From contig NZ_SNTZ01000001.1 in the NCBI RefSeq assembly GCF_004916895.1, positions 652,263 to 716,262 of the forward strand: a stretch of 64,000 nt of DNA. The letters are read 5' to 3'. The position numbers were made by a program, and so were the translations under genes. Shown here piece by piece: positions 43,796 to 51,383 of this stretch (positions are counted from its first letter, which is position 1; the number at the start of each line of letters is the position of its first letter). The notes beneath the pieces were generated by a model that had not been told where the DNA came from, searched no databases, and saw only the letters and a list, made by a program, of their open reading frames with translations. This stretch comes from Flagellimonas alvinocaridis (GTDB lineage: Bacteria; Bacteroidota; Bacteroidia; Flavobacteriales; Flavobacteriaceae).

Positions 43796-44386
43796 TTATT
43801 GTCGAAGGCCCATTAAACGGGCCACATATTTTCCAACCACATCGAACTCTAGGTTCACCGATGTACCCATTATATAGGTATTGAAACGGGTATGTTCAAA
43901 AGTATATGGAATGATGGCTACGCTAAAGCTGTCTTTTTTGGAATCAACCACGGTCAAACTTACACCGTCCACGGTTATGGAACCTTTTTCAATGGTTACA
44001 TTGTTCAAGCTGGAATCGTATTGAAAACGAAAAACCCAACTACCATCTTTTTGTTCCATGGAAATGCATTGGGCGGTTTGGTCCACATGTCCCTGCACAA
44101 TATGACCATCCAACCGAGCACCCAAGACCATGGCGCGTTCCAAATTCACCACATCACCAGTCTTTAAGTCGCCTATATTGCTCTTGATCAAGGTCTCTTC
44201 AATAGCGGTCACGGTGTATAAGTCATCTTTTATGGCCACCACGGTAAGGCATACCCCATTGTGCGAAACACTTTGGTCTATCTTCAGTTCCGATGTAATA
44301 TTGGATGATAGGGTAATGTGCAAATTACCTCCCTCTTTTTCAAGCTTTTCAACTTTCCCTAAAGTCTCTATGATACCTGTGAACAT
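43796..44386 (-). CDS. ribE: Riboflavin synthase alpha chain
   Basis: 196-residue enzyme that dismutates two 6,7-dimethyl-8-ribityllumazines to riboflavin. It has two lumazine-binding repeats: MFTGIIETLGKVEKLEKEGG with HNGVCLTVVAIKDDLYTVTA, and LDGHIVQGHVDQTAQCISME with VDGVSLTVVDSKKDSFSVAI. The true start is the ATG at 44386 since all members begin MFTGI. It is divergent from pdxA; TACTTTTG on the minus strand (44417-44424) is a likely -7 box. Confidence 0.96.
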   Translation of the reverse strand: MFTGIIETLGKVEKLEKEGGNLHITLSSNITSELKIDQSVSHNGVCLTVVAIKDDLYTVTAIEETLIKSNIGDLKTGDVVNLERAMVLGARLDGHIVQGHVDQTAQCISMEQKDGSWVFRFQYDSSLNNVTIEKGSITVDGVSLTVVDSKKDSFSVAIIPYTFEHTRFNTYIMGTSVNLEFDVVGKYVARLMGLRQ

Positions 44387-44444
44387 GTGTCTTATTAATT
44401 GACTAGTTTTGTAATGCAAAAGTAGCCATAACGGCAGTCATTAT

Positions 44445-45497
44445 ATGAAGGAAAATCAAAAAATAAACCTGGGGATTTCCATTGGGGACCTAAATGGAAT
44501 TGGGTGTGAAGTTGCCCTAAAAACATTTGAAGACCCACGGATGTTGGACTTCTGTACCCCAATTATTTTTGCATCAAACAAAACGGTTTCCCACCAAAAG
44601 TCGGATTTGGGAATCGAGATGACGTTCAATGGGGTAAGGGATGCGTCCCAAGCTGTTGAAGGAAAGATCAATATTGTAAATGTTTGGAAAGAAGTCCCAA
44701 AGATTGAATATGGGCAGGCCACACAAGAAGGAGGGTCTTATGCCATTAAATCGCTTCGGGCCGCGGTTTCCGCTTTAAAGGATGGAAGTATTGACGTTCT
44801 GGTAACAGCACCCATCAACAAGAACAACATACAATCGGAAGATTTTAAATTTCCCGGCCATACCGATTATCTGGCCCAGGAGTTGAACGGGGAAAGCCTA
44901 ATGTTTATGGTGGCCGACACCCTTCGGGTGGGGTTGCTCACAGACCACATTGCCGTTAAGGATGTGGCCCAGGCCATAACCCCCAGTTTGGTGAGGCATA
45001 AGATAGCCACCATGGAAAAATCCTTGAAAATGGATTTTGGCATCCGCAGACCCAGAATAGCATTATTGGGCATAAATCCGCATAGTGGTGATAACGGTAC
45101 CATTGGGGAAGAAGACGATAAAATTTTGAAGCCGATAATCACAGAATTGTTCCATAAGGGAACGTTGGTGTACGGGCCATATTCGGCAGACAGTTTTTTT
45201 GGCTCGGACAACCACAAGAATTTTGATGCCATTTTAGCGGCCTATCACGATCAGGGTCTTATTCCCTTTAAAACCCTTTCCTTTGGAAAAGGGGTAAACT
45301 ATACCGCTGGACTTGATAAGGTTAGGACATCACCGGACCATGGCACGGCCTATGAAATTGCCGGAAAAGGACAAGCGGACAACAGTTCTTTTAAAGAAGC
45401 GGTTTTTATGGCCATTGAAGTATTTAAGAACCGTACGGAGTATATGGAATTGAGCAAAAACCCACTGAAAAAACAAAAGACCAAGCGTGCGAGCTAA
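44445..45497 (+). CDS. pdxA: 4-hydroxythreonine-4-phosphate dehydrogenase (PdxA)
   Basis: 350-residue NAD-dependent enzyme of pyridoxal phosphate synthesis. Motifs are GISIGDLNGIGCEVALKTFE at the start, VLVTAPINKNNIQSEDFKFP with the substrate lysine, FPGHTDYLAQEL, the metal-binding ALLGINPHSGDNGTIGEED, and AYHDQGLIPFKTLSFGKGVN near the end. It is complete. A TAGTTTTG match at 44404-44411 could be its -7 box. Confidence 0.96.
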   Translation: MKENQKINLGISIGDLNGIGCEVALKTFEDPRMLDFCTPIIFASNKTVSHQKSDLGIEMTFNGVRDASQAVEGKINIVNVWKEVPKIEYGQATQEGGSYAIKSLRAAVSALKDGSIDVLVTAPINKNNIQSEDFKFPGHTDYLAQELNGESLMFMVADTLRVGLLTDHIAVKDVAQAITPSLVRHKIATMEKSLKMDFGIRRPRIALLGINPHSGDNGTIGEEDDKILKPIITELFHKGTLVYGPYSADSFFGSDNHKNFDAILAAYHDQGLIPFKTLSFGKGVNYTAGLDKVRTSPDHGTAYEIAGKGQADNSSFKEAVFMAIEVFKNRTEYMELSKNPLKKQKTKRAS

Positions 45498-45535
45498 AAA
45501 AGTTCCACAAAGATGGATATTTGTTGGTGTTGGAA

Positions 45536-45565
45536 TTGCAGTTTTGTAAATAAGTAGTATCTTTG
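45536..45565 (+). promoter_or_regulatory. Promoter of the yceD-rpmF unit (TTG-N19-TAnnTTTG)
   Basis: TTG at 45536-45538 and TATCTTTG at 45558-45565 have the exact 19-bp spacing of the Bacteroidota primary sigma consensus. The predicted start near 45571 is 40 bp before the ATG at 45611 and excludes the longer reading frame starting at 45563. Confidence 0.7.
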
Positions 45566-45610
45566 CACCCGCCTTTAGAGGCTGGTACACAAACCTTAAG
45601 TGTAGAAACA

Positions 45611-46141
45611 ATGAAGCTGAAGGAGTTTTTTATCCCATTTTCAGGCTTGAAGTTGGGAAAACACGAATTTGTGTACGAGATTGACAATGCGTTCTTTGAA
45701 TCTTTTGAATACCAAGAATTTAACGGAGCTTCCGTAAAGGTGACCGCCATATTGGAAAAGATGAGCAATATGATGGAATTGGAAATCGAGGCCGAGGGAA
45801 CGGTGAATGTGGATTGCGACATGACCGGCGAACCTTTTGACCAACCCATCCATTCAGATTTGCACTTGGTCATCAAGTTTGGGGAAGAGTACAATGATGA
45901 AGATGATGAAATTTTGATCATTCCCCATGGCGAGTACCAAATCAACATTGCACAGTACATCTATGAGATGTTGGTGCTGGCCGTCCCTCAAAAAAGAGTA
46001 CACCCCGGTGTATTGGACGGAACGTTGAAATCGGAAATCTTGGACAAGCTGGAAGAATTGCAGCCAAAAGAAGAAAAGAAACCATCAGAAAAAACAGATC
46101 CCAGATGGGATGATTTAAAAAAGTTACTAACGGACAAATAG
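45611..46141 (+). CDS. YceD/DUF177 family protein
   Basis: 176-residue protein of the YceD family, which is linked to ribosome assembly, especially of 23S rRNA, and almost always precedes rpmF. It contains the acidic beta-rich core and the [20 protein letters not shown] segment where many members have a CxxC-type motif (one cysteine here). The charged tail [20 protein letters not shown] is typical. It lies 7 bp upstream of rpmF and is driven by the promoter at 45536. Confidence 0.88.
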   Translation: MKLKEFFIPFSGLKLGKHEFVYEIDNAFFESFEYQEFNGASVKVTAILEKMSNMMELEIEAEGTVNVDCDMTGEPFDQPIHSDLHLVIKFGEEYNDEDDEILIIPHGEYQINIAQYIYEMLVLAVPQKRVHPGVLDGTLKSEILDKLEELQPKEEKKPSEKTDPRWDDLKKLLTDK

Positions 46142-46148
46142 GTTTATA

Positions 46149-46349
46149 ATGGCACATCCTAAAAGAAAGACATCAAAGACCAGAAGGGACAAAAGAAGAA
46201 CCCACTACAAAGCGGTAGCCCCTACAATTGCCAAGGATTCCGTAACAGGAGAAATGCACTTGTACCACAGAGCACACTGGCATGAAGGTAAATTGTACTA
46301 CAGAGGTCAAGTATTGATAGACAAAACAGAGGAAGAAACTGCTGCCTAA
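46149..46349 (+). CDS. rpmF: 50S ribosomal protein L32
   Basis: 66-residue zinc-less type L32. It begins [20 protein letters not shown] and continues to [20 protein letters not shown]-like sequence, with the first two cysteines of the zinc form replaced ([20 protein letters not shown]). It is on the same transcript as yceD and is followed by a strong terminator. Confidence 0.96.
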   Translation: MAHPKRKTSKTRRDKRRTHYKAVAPTIAKDSVTGEMHLYHRAHWHEGKLYYRGQVLIDKTEEETAA

Positions 46350-46372
46350 TGGCAAATCCCTCAAAATAAACC

Positions 46373-46404
46373 AACTCCCGTTCCAAACTAGCGGGAGTTT
46401 TTTT
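46373..46404 (+). terminator. Rho-independent terminator after rpmF
   Basis: AACTCCCG (46373-46380) pairs with CGGGAGTT (46392-46399) around an 11-nt loop, followed by a run of seven T. It separates yceD-rpmF from fabH. Confidence 0.88.
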
Positions 46405-46424
46405 ATGGACTGAAGTTAATTTCA

Positions 46425-46465
46425 AAAACGGCCCCGTTTTGATAAAAAAGTCATATAAAATGACT
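46425..46465. promoter_or_regulatory. Two palindromes upstream of fabH
   Basis: AAAACGG-CC-CCGTTTT (46425-46440) and AGTCAT-ATAAA-ATGACT (46449-46465) stand side by side between the rpmF terminator and fabH. Operators for a fatty-acid regulator are possible; none is identified. Confidence 0.4.
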
Positions 46466-46521
46466 AATTTTCACCTCTTCTGGGTCAAATTTCAATGTTT
46501 TTGACAAAAAGAGACGCTAAA

Positions 46522-47517
46522 ATGAATAAAACAACAGCAGCGATAACAGCTGTGGGAGGATATGTTCCCGATTTCGTACTATCCAACAAAGTGTTGGAAA
46601 CCATGGTAGATACCAATGATGAATGGATAACCTCGAGGACCGGAATCAAAGAGCGGAGAATATTAAAGGAAGAGAACGCCGGAACTTCGTATATGGCCAT
46701 AAGGGCGGCCCAAGATCTTATTAAAAAAGGAAATGTAGACCCTTCGGAAATTGATTTTGTATTGGTGGCCACGGCCACTCCAGATCTTCCCGTTGCGTCG
46801 ACTGCGGCATATGTGGCTTCAGAAATAGGGGCCGTAAATGCCTTTGCGTATGACCTACAGGCTGCATGCTCCAGTTTTTTGTACGGAATGTCTACCGCGG
46901 CCAGTTATATTGAATCAGGAAAATACAAGAAAGTTTTGGTAATCGGGGCCGATAAGATGTCATCGATCATTGATTATACGGATCGTACTACTTGCATTAT
47001 CTTTGGTGATGGTGCCGGGGCCGTACTCTTTGAACCCAATGAAGAAGGGCTTGGGGTACAGGACGAGTATTTGAGATCGGATGGAATTGGACGCCAGTTT
47101 TTGAAAATTGATGCTGGAGGTTCTATCTTGCCTGCGTCTGAAGAAACGGTGAAGAACAAACAACATTATGTATATCAAGATGGGAAATCCGTTTTTAAAT
47201 TTGCGGTTTCCAACATGGCGGAGGTATCCGCGCTGATTATGGAGCGGAACAACCTTACCCATGAAGACGTGCAATGGTTGGTACCCCATCAGGCCAATAA
47301 ACGTATCATAGATGCCACGGCCAATAGAATGGGAGTGGATTCCGAAAAGGTGATGATCAATATCCACCGCTACGGAAACACAACATCGGCAACCTTGCCA
47401 TTGTTGTTGTTCGATTATGAAAAACAATTGAAAAAAGGAGACAATTTAATTTTTGCCGCCTTTGGAGGAGGCTTCACATGGGGCTCCATTTATTTAAAAT
47501 GGGCCTATAATTCTTAA
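46522..47517 (+). CDS. fabH: 3-oxoacyl-ACP synthase III (FabH)
   Basis: 331-residue condensing enzyme that starts fatty acid synthesis from acetyl-CoA and malonyl-ACP. The catalytic triad is visible: C in DLQAACSSFLYGMSTAASY, H in WLVPHQANKRIIDATANRMG, and N in MINIHRYGNTTSATLPLLL. The ATG at 46522 starts the family sequence (NKTTAAITAVGGYVPDFVLS); the upstream ATG at 46495 would add nine unmatched residues. It is followed 27 bp later by accB. Confidence 0.96.
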   Translation: MNKTTAAITAVGGYVPDFVLSNKVLETMVDTNDEWITSRTGIKERRILKEENAGTSYMAIRAAQDLIKKGNVDPSEIDFVLVATATPDLPVASTAAYVASEIGAVNAFAYDLQAACSSFLYGMSTAASYIESGKYKKVLVIGADKMSSIIDYTDRTTCIIFGDGAGAVLFEPNEEGLGVQDEYLRSDGIGRQFLKIDAGGSILPASEETVKNKQHYVYQDGKSVFKFAVSNMAEVSALIMERNNLTHEDVQWLVPHQANKRIIDATANRMGVDSEKVMINIHRYGNTTSATLPLLLFDYEKQLKKGDNLIFAAFGGGFTWGSIYLKWAYNS

Positions 47518-47544
47518 ATAGCACAACTAACAAAATCATATTCC

Positions 47545-48036
47545 ATGGACATTAAGGAAATTCAAAGTTTAATCAAGTTTGTGGCCAAATCGGGTGCCAG
47601 CGAGGTGAAGTTGGAGATGGAAGACATTAAGATCACCATCCGAACCGGTAGTACAAGCTCAAGTATCCCCGAGACAACCATTGTACAGCAAATTCCAATG
47701 ACCCAAGCACCTGCCGGACCTGTGGCTGCGGTTCCAGCTACTCAAGAAACCGCAGCACCTGCAGCGGAACCCGCCTCAAAATCCGATGACTCCAAATACA
47801 TCACCATTAAATCACCTATCATAGGAACGTTCTATAGAAAACCTTCTCCTGACAAACCCGCTTTTGTTGAGGTGGGTAGCACCATTAGCCAAGGTGATGT
47901 GCTTTGTGTGATCGAAGCCATGAAATTGTTCAACGATATAGAATCCGAAGTTTCCGGAAAAATCGTCAAGGTATTGGTTGATGACTCTTCTCCAGTGGAA
48001 TTTGATCAGCCATTGTTCTTGGTAGATCCATCGTAG
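47545..48036 (+). CDS. accB: Biotin carboxyl carrier protein (AccB)
   Basis: 163-residue subunit of acetyl-CoA carboxylase. The amino helix region (IKEIQSLIKFVAKSGASEVK) is joined by an alanine/proline-rich linker to the biotinyl domain. The modified lysine lies in CVIEAMKLFNDIESEVSGKI. It is in the classic accB-accC order with an 87-bp spacer. Confidence 0.97.
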   Translation: MDIKEIQSLIKFVAKSGASEVKLEMEDIKITIRTGSTSSSIPETTIVQQIPMTQAPAGPVAAVPATQETAAPAAEPASKSDDSKYITIKSPIIGTFYRKPSPDKPAFVEVGSTISQGDVLCVIEAMKLFNDIESEVSGKIVKVLVDDSSPVEFDQPLFLVDPS

Positions 48037-48123
48037 TGAATTTTAAATGATAAATTTTAAGCAGCGATTCGTGTTGTTTAAAACCATTTAAGATTTAGAA
48101 TTCAGAATTTAAGATTGTGTTCT

Positions 48124-49476
48124 ATGTTTAAAAAAATACTGATTGCAAATAGGGGAGAAATTGCACTGCGAATTATTCGTACCTGCAAGGAAATGGGGAT
48201 AAAGACCGTTGCCGTATACTCCAAGGCGGACGAGGAAAGTCTCCATGTGCGTTTTGCAGATGAAGCCGTTTGTATTGGTCCGGCCCCCAGCCACGAATCC
48301 TATTTAAAGATTCCGAACATCATTGCTGCTGCGGAGATTACCAATGCCGATGCCATTCACCCAGGATATGGGTTTCTTTCCGAAAACGCCAAGTTCTCGA
48401 AAATCTGTGCTGAGCACGATATTAAGTTCATTGGTGCTTCCGGGGAACAGATTGAAAAAATGGGGGACAAGGCTACGGCCAAGGAAACCATGAAAAAAGC
48501 TGGGGTTCCCACAGTTCCGGGATCAGATGGGCTACTGAAGGATGTGGACCATGCTAGAAAGGAAGCCAAAAAAATGGGGTATCCCGTTATGATCAAAGCT
48601 ACTGCCGGTGGTGGAGGAAAGGGAATGCGCGCCATTTGGTCCGAGGACGAAATGGAAAAGAATTTCGAAAGCGCCGTGAAAGAAGCCACAGCTGCTTTTG
48701 GCAATGGCGGAATGTACATGGAAAAGCTCATTGAGGAGCCACGACATATTGAAATTCAAGTTGTGGGCGACCAATATGGAAAGGCATGTCACCTTTCAGA
48801 AAGGGATTGTTCGGTACAACGTAGACACCAAAAACTGACCGAGGAGACGCCGTCACCTTTTATGACGGATTCCCTAAGGGAAGATATGGGTAAAGCTGCA
48901 GTGAAAGCTGCTGAATATATTAAATACGAAGGAGCGGGAACTGTGGAGTTTTTGGTGGACAAGCACCGAAACTTCTACTTCATGGAAATGAACACCCGTA
49001 TCCAGGTGGAGCACCCCATCACAGAACAGGTGGTGGATTATGATTTGATTCGGGAGCAGATTTTGGTTGCCGGAGGTGTACCCATCTCAGGGAAGAACTA
49101 TTACCCAAAGTTGCATTCCATTGAATGTAGGATCAATGCGGAAGATCCGTACAATGATTTTAGACCTTCCCCAGGAAAAATCACAACCCTTCATACGCCC
49201 GGTGGGCATGGGGTCCGATTAGACACCCATGTATACAGTGGTTACATGATTCCACCCAACTACGACTCCATGATTGCCAAGTTGATTACCACGGCCCAGA
49301 CCCGGGAAGAGGCCATCAACAAAATGCGCAGGGCGTTGGATGAGTTTGTGATCGAAGGTGTAAAAACCACGATTCCGTTCCACAGACAATTGATGGATCA
49401 CCCAGATTATTTGGCCGGGAACTATACCACTAAATTCATGGAGGGGTTCAAAATGGATTCCAAATATCAAGACTAA
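48124..49476 (+). CDS. accC: Biotin carboxylase (AccC)
   Basis: 450-residue ATP-grasp enzyme that carboxylates biotin on AccB. Motifs include [20 protein letters not shown] at the start, the glycine-rich [15 protein letters not shown] loop, [20 protein letters not shown], and the active-site [17 protein letters not shown]. The ATG at 48124 is used since the ATG is the family start; a TTG three codons before is ignored. A strong terminator follows. Confidence 0.97.
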   Translation: MFKKILIANRGEIALRIIRTCKEMGIKTVAVYSKADEESLHVRFADEAVCIGPAPSHESYLKIPNIIAAAEITNADAIHPGYGFLSENAKFSKICAEHDIKFIGASGEQIEKMGDKATAKETMKKAGVPTVPGSDGLLKDVDHARKEAKKMGYPVMIKATAGGGGKGMRAIWSEDEMEKNFESAVKEATAAFGNGGMYMEKLIEEPRHIEIQVVGDQYGKACHLSERDCSVQRRHQKLTEETPSPFMTDSLREDMGKAAVKAAEYIKYEGAGTVEFLVDKHRNFYFMEMNTRIQVEHPITEQVVDYDLIREQILVAGGVPISGKNYYPKLHSIECRINAEDPYNDFRPSPGKITTLHTPGGHGVRLDTHVYSGYMIPPNYDSMIAKLITTAQTREEAINKMRRALDEFVIEGVKTTIPFHRQLMDHPDYLAGNYTTKFMEGFKMDSKYQD

Positions 49477-49482
49477 ATACAG

Positions 49483-49505
49483 CCCCGATTTTTATCGGGG
49501 TTTTT
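49483..49505 (+). terminator. Terminator after accC
   Basis: CCCCGAT (49483-49489) and ATCGGGG (49494-49500) are perfect arms with a TTTT loop and a following T run. The next gene starts only six bases after the run. Confidence 0.88.
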
Positions 49506-49510
49506 GTTTT

Positions 49511-50626
49511 ATGGAGCTAAGCTATTGGGAATATAAGACCTGGTTGTCCCATGTGGATTTTACCATCATTGGTAGCGGTATTGTAGGGCTTAACTGTGCA
49601 CTCCGATTAAGGGAAAAATATCCCAGCAGCAGGATTTTGGTCTTGGAAAGGGGCAGTCTCCCTCAAGGGGCCAGCACCAAGAATGCCGGCTTTGCCTGTT
49701 TTGGGAGCGTTTCAGAAATTTTGGCTGATGCAAAGGCACATACCGAGGAAGAAGTGGTGCAGTTGGTCCAAAAACGATATAATGGCATTCAGGTATTGCG
49801 CACGCTTTTGGGGGATAAGGCCATCGGGTTTGAACAGCATGGTGGCCATGAACTTTTTTTAGAGGATAATTCAGAACTGTTTGGATCCTGTTCGGATAGC
49901 ATGGAACATCTGAATAAACTACTTCTCCCTGTTTTTGGAGCCCCACCTTTTGCAAAGACCAAGAACAAATTCGGGTTTTCCGGGATTTATGACACCTACA
50001 TTACCCATCAATTTGAAGGTCAATTGGATACCGGAAAAATGATGCAGGCCCTACTTCAAAAATGCCATGACAACCAAATTCCCATTTTAAATGGGATAGA
50101 GGTCACGGACATGGAAGATTCTGGCAGCAAAGTGACCATCCACGCGGAAGGTTTTGGATTTGATTCCAAAAAGGTGTTTGTGGCGACCAACGGTTTTGCC
50201 TCAAAACTGTTACAGTCCGAAATGGTAAAGTCTGCTAGGGCACAGGTACTGATCACAAAGCCCATCAAAAACCTAAAAATAAAGGGAACGTTCCATCTGG
50301 ATGAGGGCTACTACTATTTTCGGAACATAGATAACCGAATCCTGCTTGGAGGTGGCCGCAATCTTGATTTTCAAACCGAAGAGACCATGGAATTTGGGGA
50401 GACCCTGACCATTCAGAATGCCTTGGAAAAATTACTCAAGAACGTAATCCTTCCCGACCAAGACTTCGAAATTGACCAAAGATGGAGCGGGATTATGGGT
50501 GTGGGTACCCAAAAAACCCCCATCGTAAAACAAATTTCCAATTCCGTTTACTGTGGTGTGCGACTTGGCGGAATGGGCGTTGCCTTGGGCAGTTTGGTGG
50601 GAACGGAGCTTGCGGATTTGATTTAG
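49511..50626 (+). CDS. FAD-dependent amino-acid oxidase-like protein (DAO family)
   Basis: 371-residue flavoprotein. FAD binding is shown by FTIIGSGIVGLNCALRLREK near residue 17 with the GxGxxG core. The substrate domain follows, and near the carboxyl end RWSGIMGVGTQKTPIVKQIS and GVRLGGMGVALGSLVGTELA form the second FAD-contact region. The family includes glycine, sarcosine and D-amino acid oxidases; the substrate here is unknown. It starts six bases after the accC terminator, so either that terminator is leaky or a promoter lies inside accC. Confidence 0.85.
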   Translation: MELSYWEYKTWLSHVDFTIIGSGIVGLNCALRLREKYPSSRILVLERGSLPQGASTKNAGFACFGSVSEILADAKAHTEEEVVQLVQKRYNGIQVLRTLLGDKAIGFEQHGGHELFLEDNSELFGSCSDSMEHLNKLLLPVFGAPPFAKTKNKFGFSGIYDTYITHQFEGQLDTGKMMQALLQKCHDNQIPILNGIEVTDMEDSGSKVTIHAEGFGFDSKKVFVATNGFASKLLQSEMVKSARAQVLITKPIKNLKIKGTFHLDEGYYYFRNIDNRILLGGGRNLDFQTEETMEFGETLTIQNALEKLLKNVILPDQDFEIDQRWSGIMGVGTQKTPIVKQISNSVYCGVRLGGMGVALGSLVGTELADLI

Positions 50627-50711
50627 AAAGCTCAAGTGCAAGCTCAAATACCAATGACCACTATGGTATTGGTTTCTTGAATACTTTTTTGCACTTGATG
50701 CTTGGACTTAA

Positions 50712-51374
50712 TCAAATCATTCGTCCATCCAAAAGGTTGATGATTCGGGAACCATAAGCTGCATTTTTCTCCGAGTGTGTCACTTGGATAATGGTAACCC
50801 CTTCGTCATTCAACTGCTTAAAAAGTTGCATGATTTCCTCCCCTTGCTTGGAGTTGAGGTTTCCCGTGGGCTCATCGGCCAAAATCAGTTTTGGATTTGA
50901 GATTAAGGCTCTGGCGATGCCCACCAATTGCTGTTGCCCACCGCTGAGTTGGGCCGGGAAAAGGTCTTTTTTGCCCACAATATTGAATCGGTCCAGCATA
51001 TCGGCCACCATAGCCTTGCGTTCGGCGCCTTTATATTTTTTATAGAGCAGGGGCATTTCCAGATTTTCCTTTACCGTGAGCTCGTCCAGCAAATGATAGG
51101 ATTGGAACACAAAACCAATGTATTCCTTATATAGATTGGCCCGGTGTTTTTCTTTGATGGAGTGTACAGGTTCGTCCAAAAATTGGTATTCCCCTTCATC
51201 AAACCCGTCCAACATTCCAATAACGTTCAGCAGGGTGGATTTTCCGGAACCCGAAGGCCCCATAATGGAAATAAACTCACCTTCCCGTACTTCAAAATTG
51301 ATGTCCTTTAATAAAAAAATACGCTGGCCTCCAGAGTTGACCCATTTAAAAATGTTGTGTAATTGTAAAAGCAT
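50712..51374 (-). CDS. ABC transporter ATP-binding protein (MacB/LolD type)
   Basis: 220-residue ATPase. Walker A GPSGSGKST is near 39-47, the Q-loop is in GFVFQSYHLLDELTVKENLE, the signature is LSGGQQQLVGIARAL and Walker B LILADEPTGNL, with the H-loop in VTHSEKNAAYGSRIINLLDG. It is the last gene of the permease array, nine bases after the 51384 permease. In contrast to the ATPase at 63551, the signature has L where most have R (LSGGQQQRVAIA). It powers one or more of the neighbouring permeases. Confidence 0.93.
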   Translation of the reverse strand: MLLQLHNIFKWVNSGGQRIFLLKDINFEVREGEFISIMGPSGSGKSTLLNVIGMLDGFDEGEYQFLDEPVHSIKEKHRANLYKEYIGFVFQSYHLLDELTVKENLEMPLLYKKYKGAERKAMVADMLDRFNIVGKKDLFPAQLSGGQQQLVGIARALISNPKLILADEPTGNLNSKQGEEIMQLFKQLNDEGVTIIQVTHSEKNAAYGSRIINLLDGRMI

Positions 51375-51383
51375 AGTGTTGAT

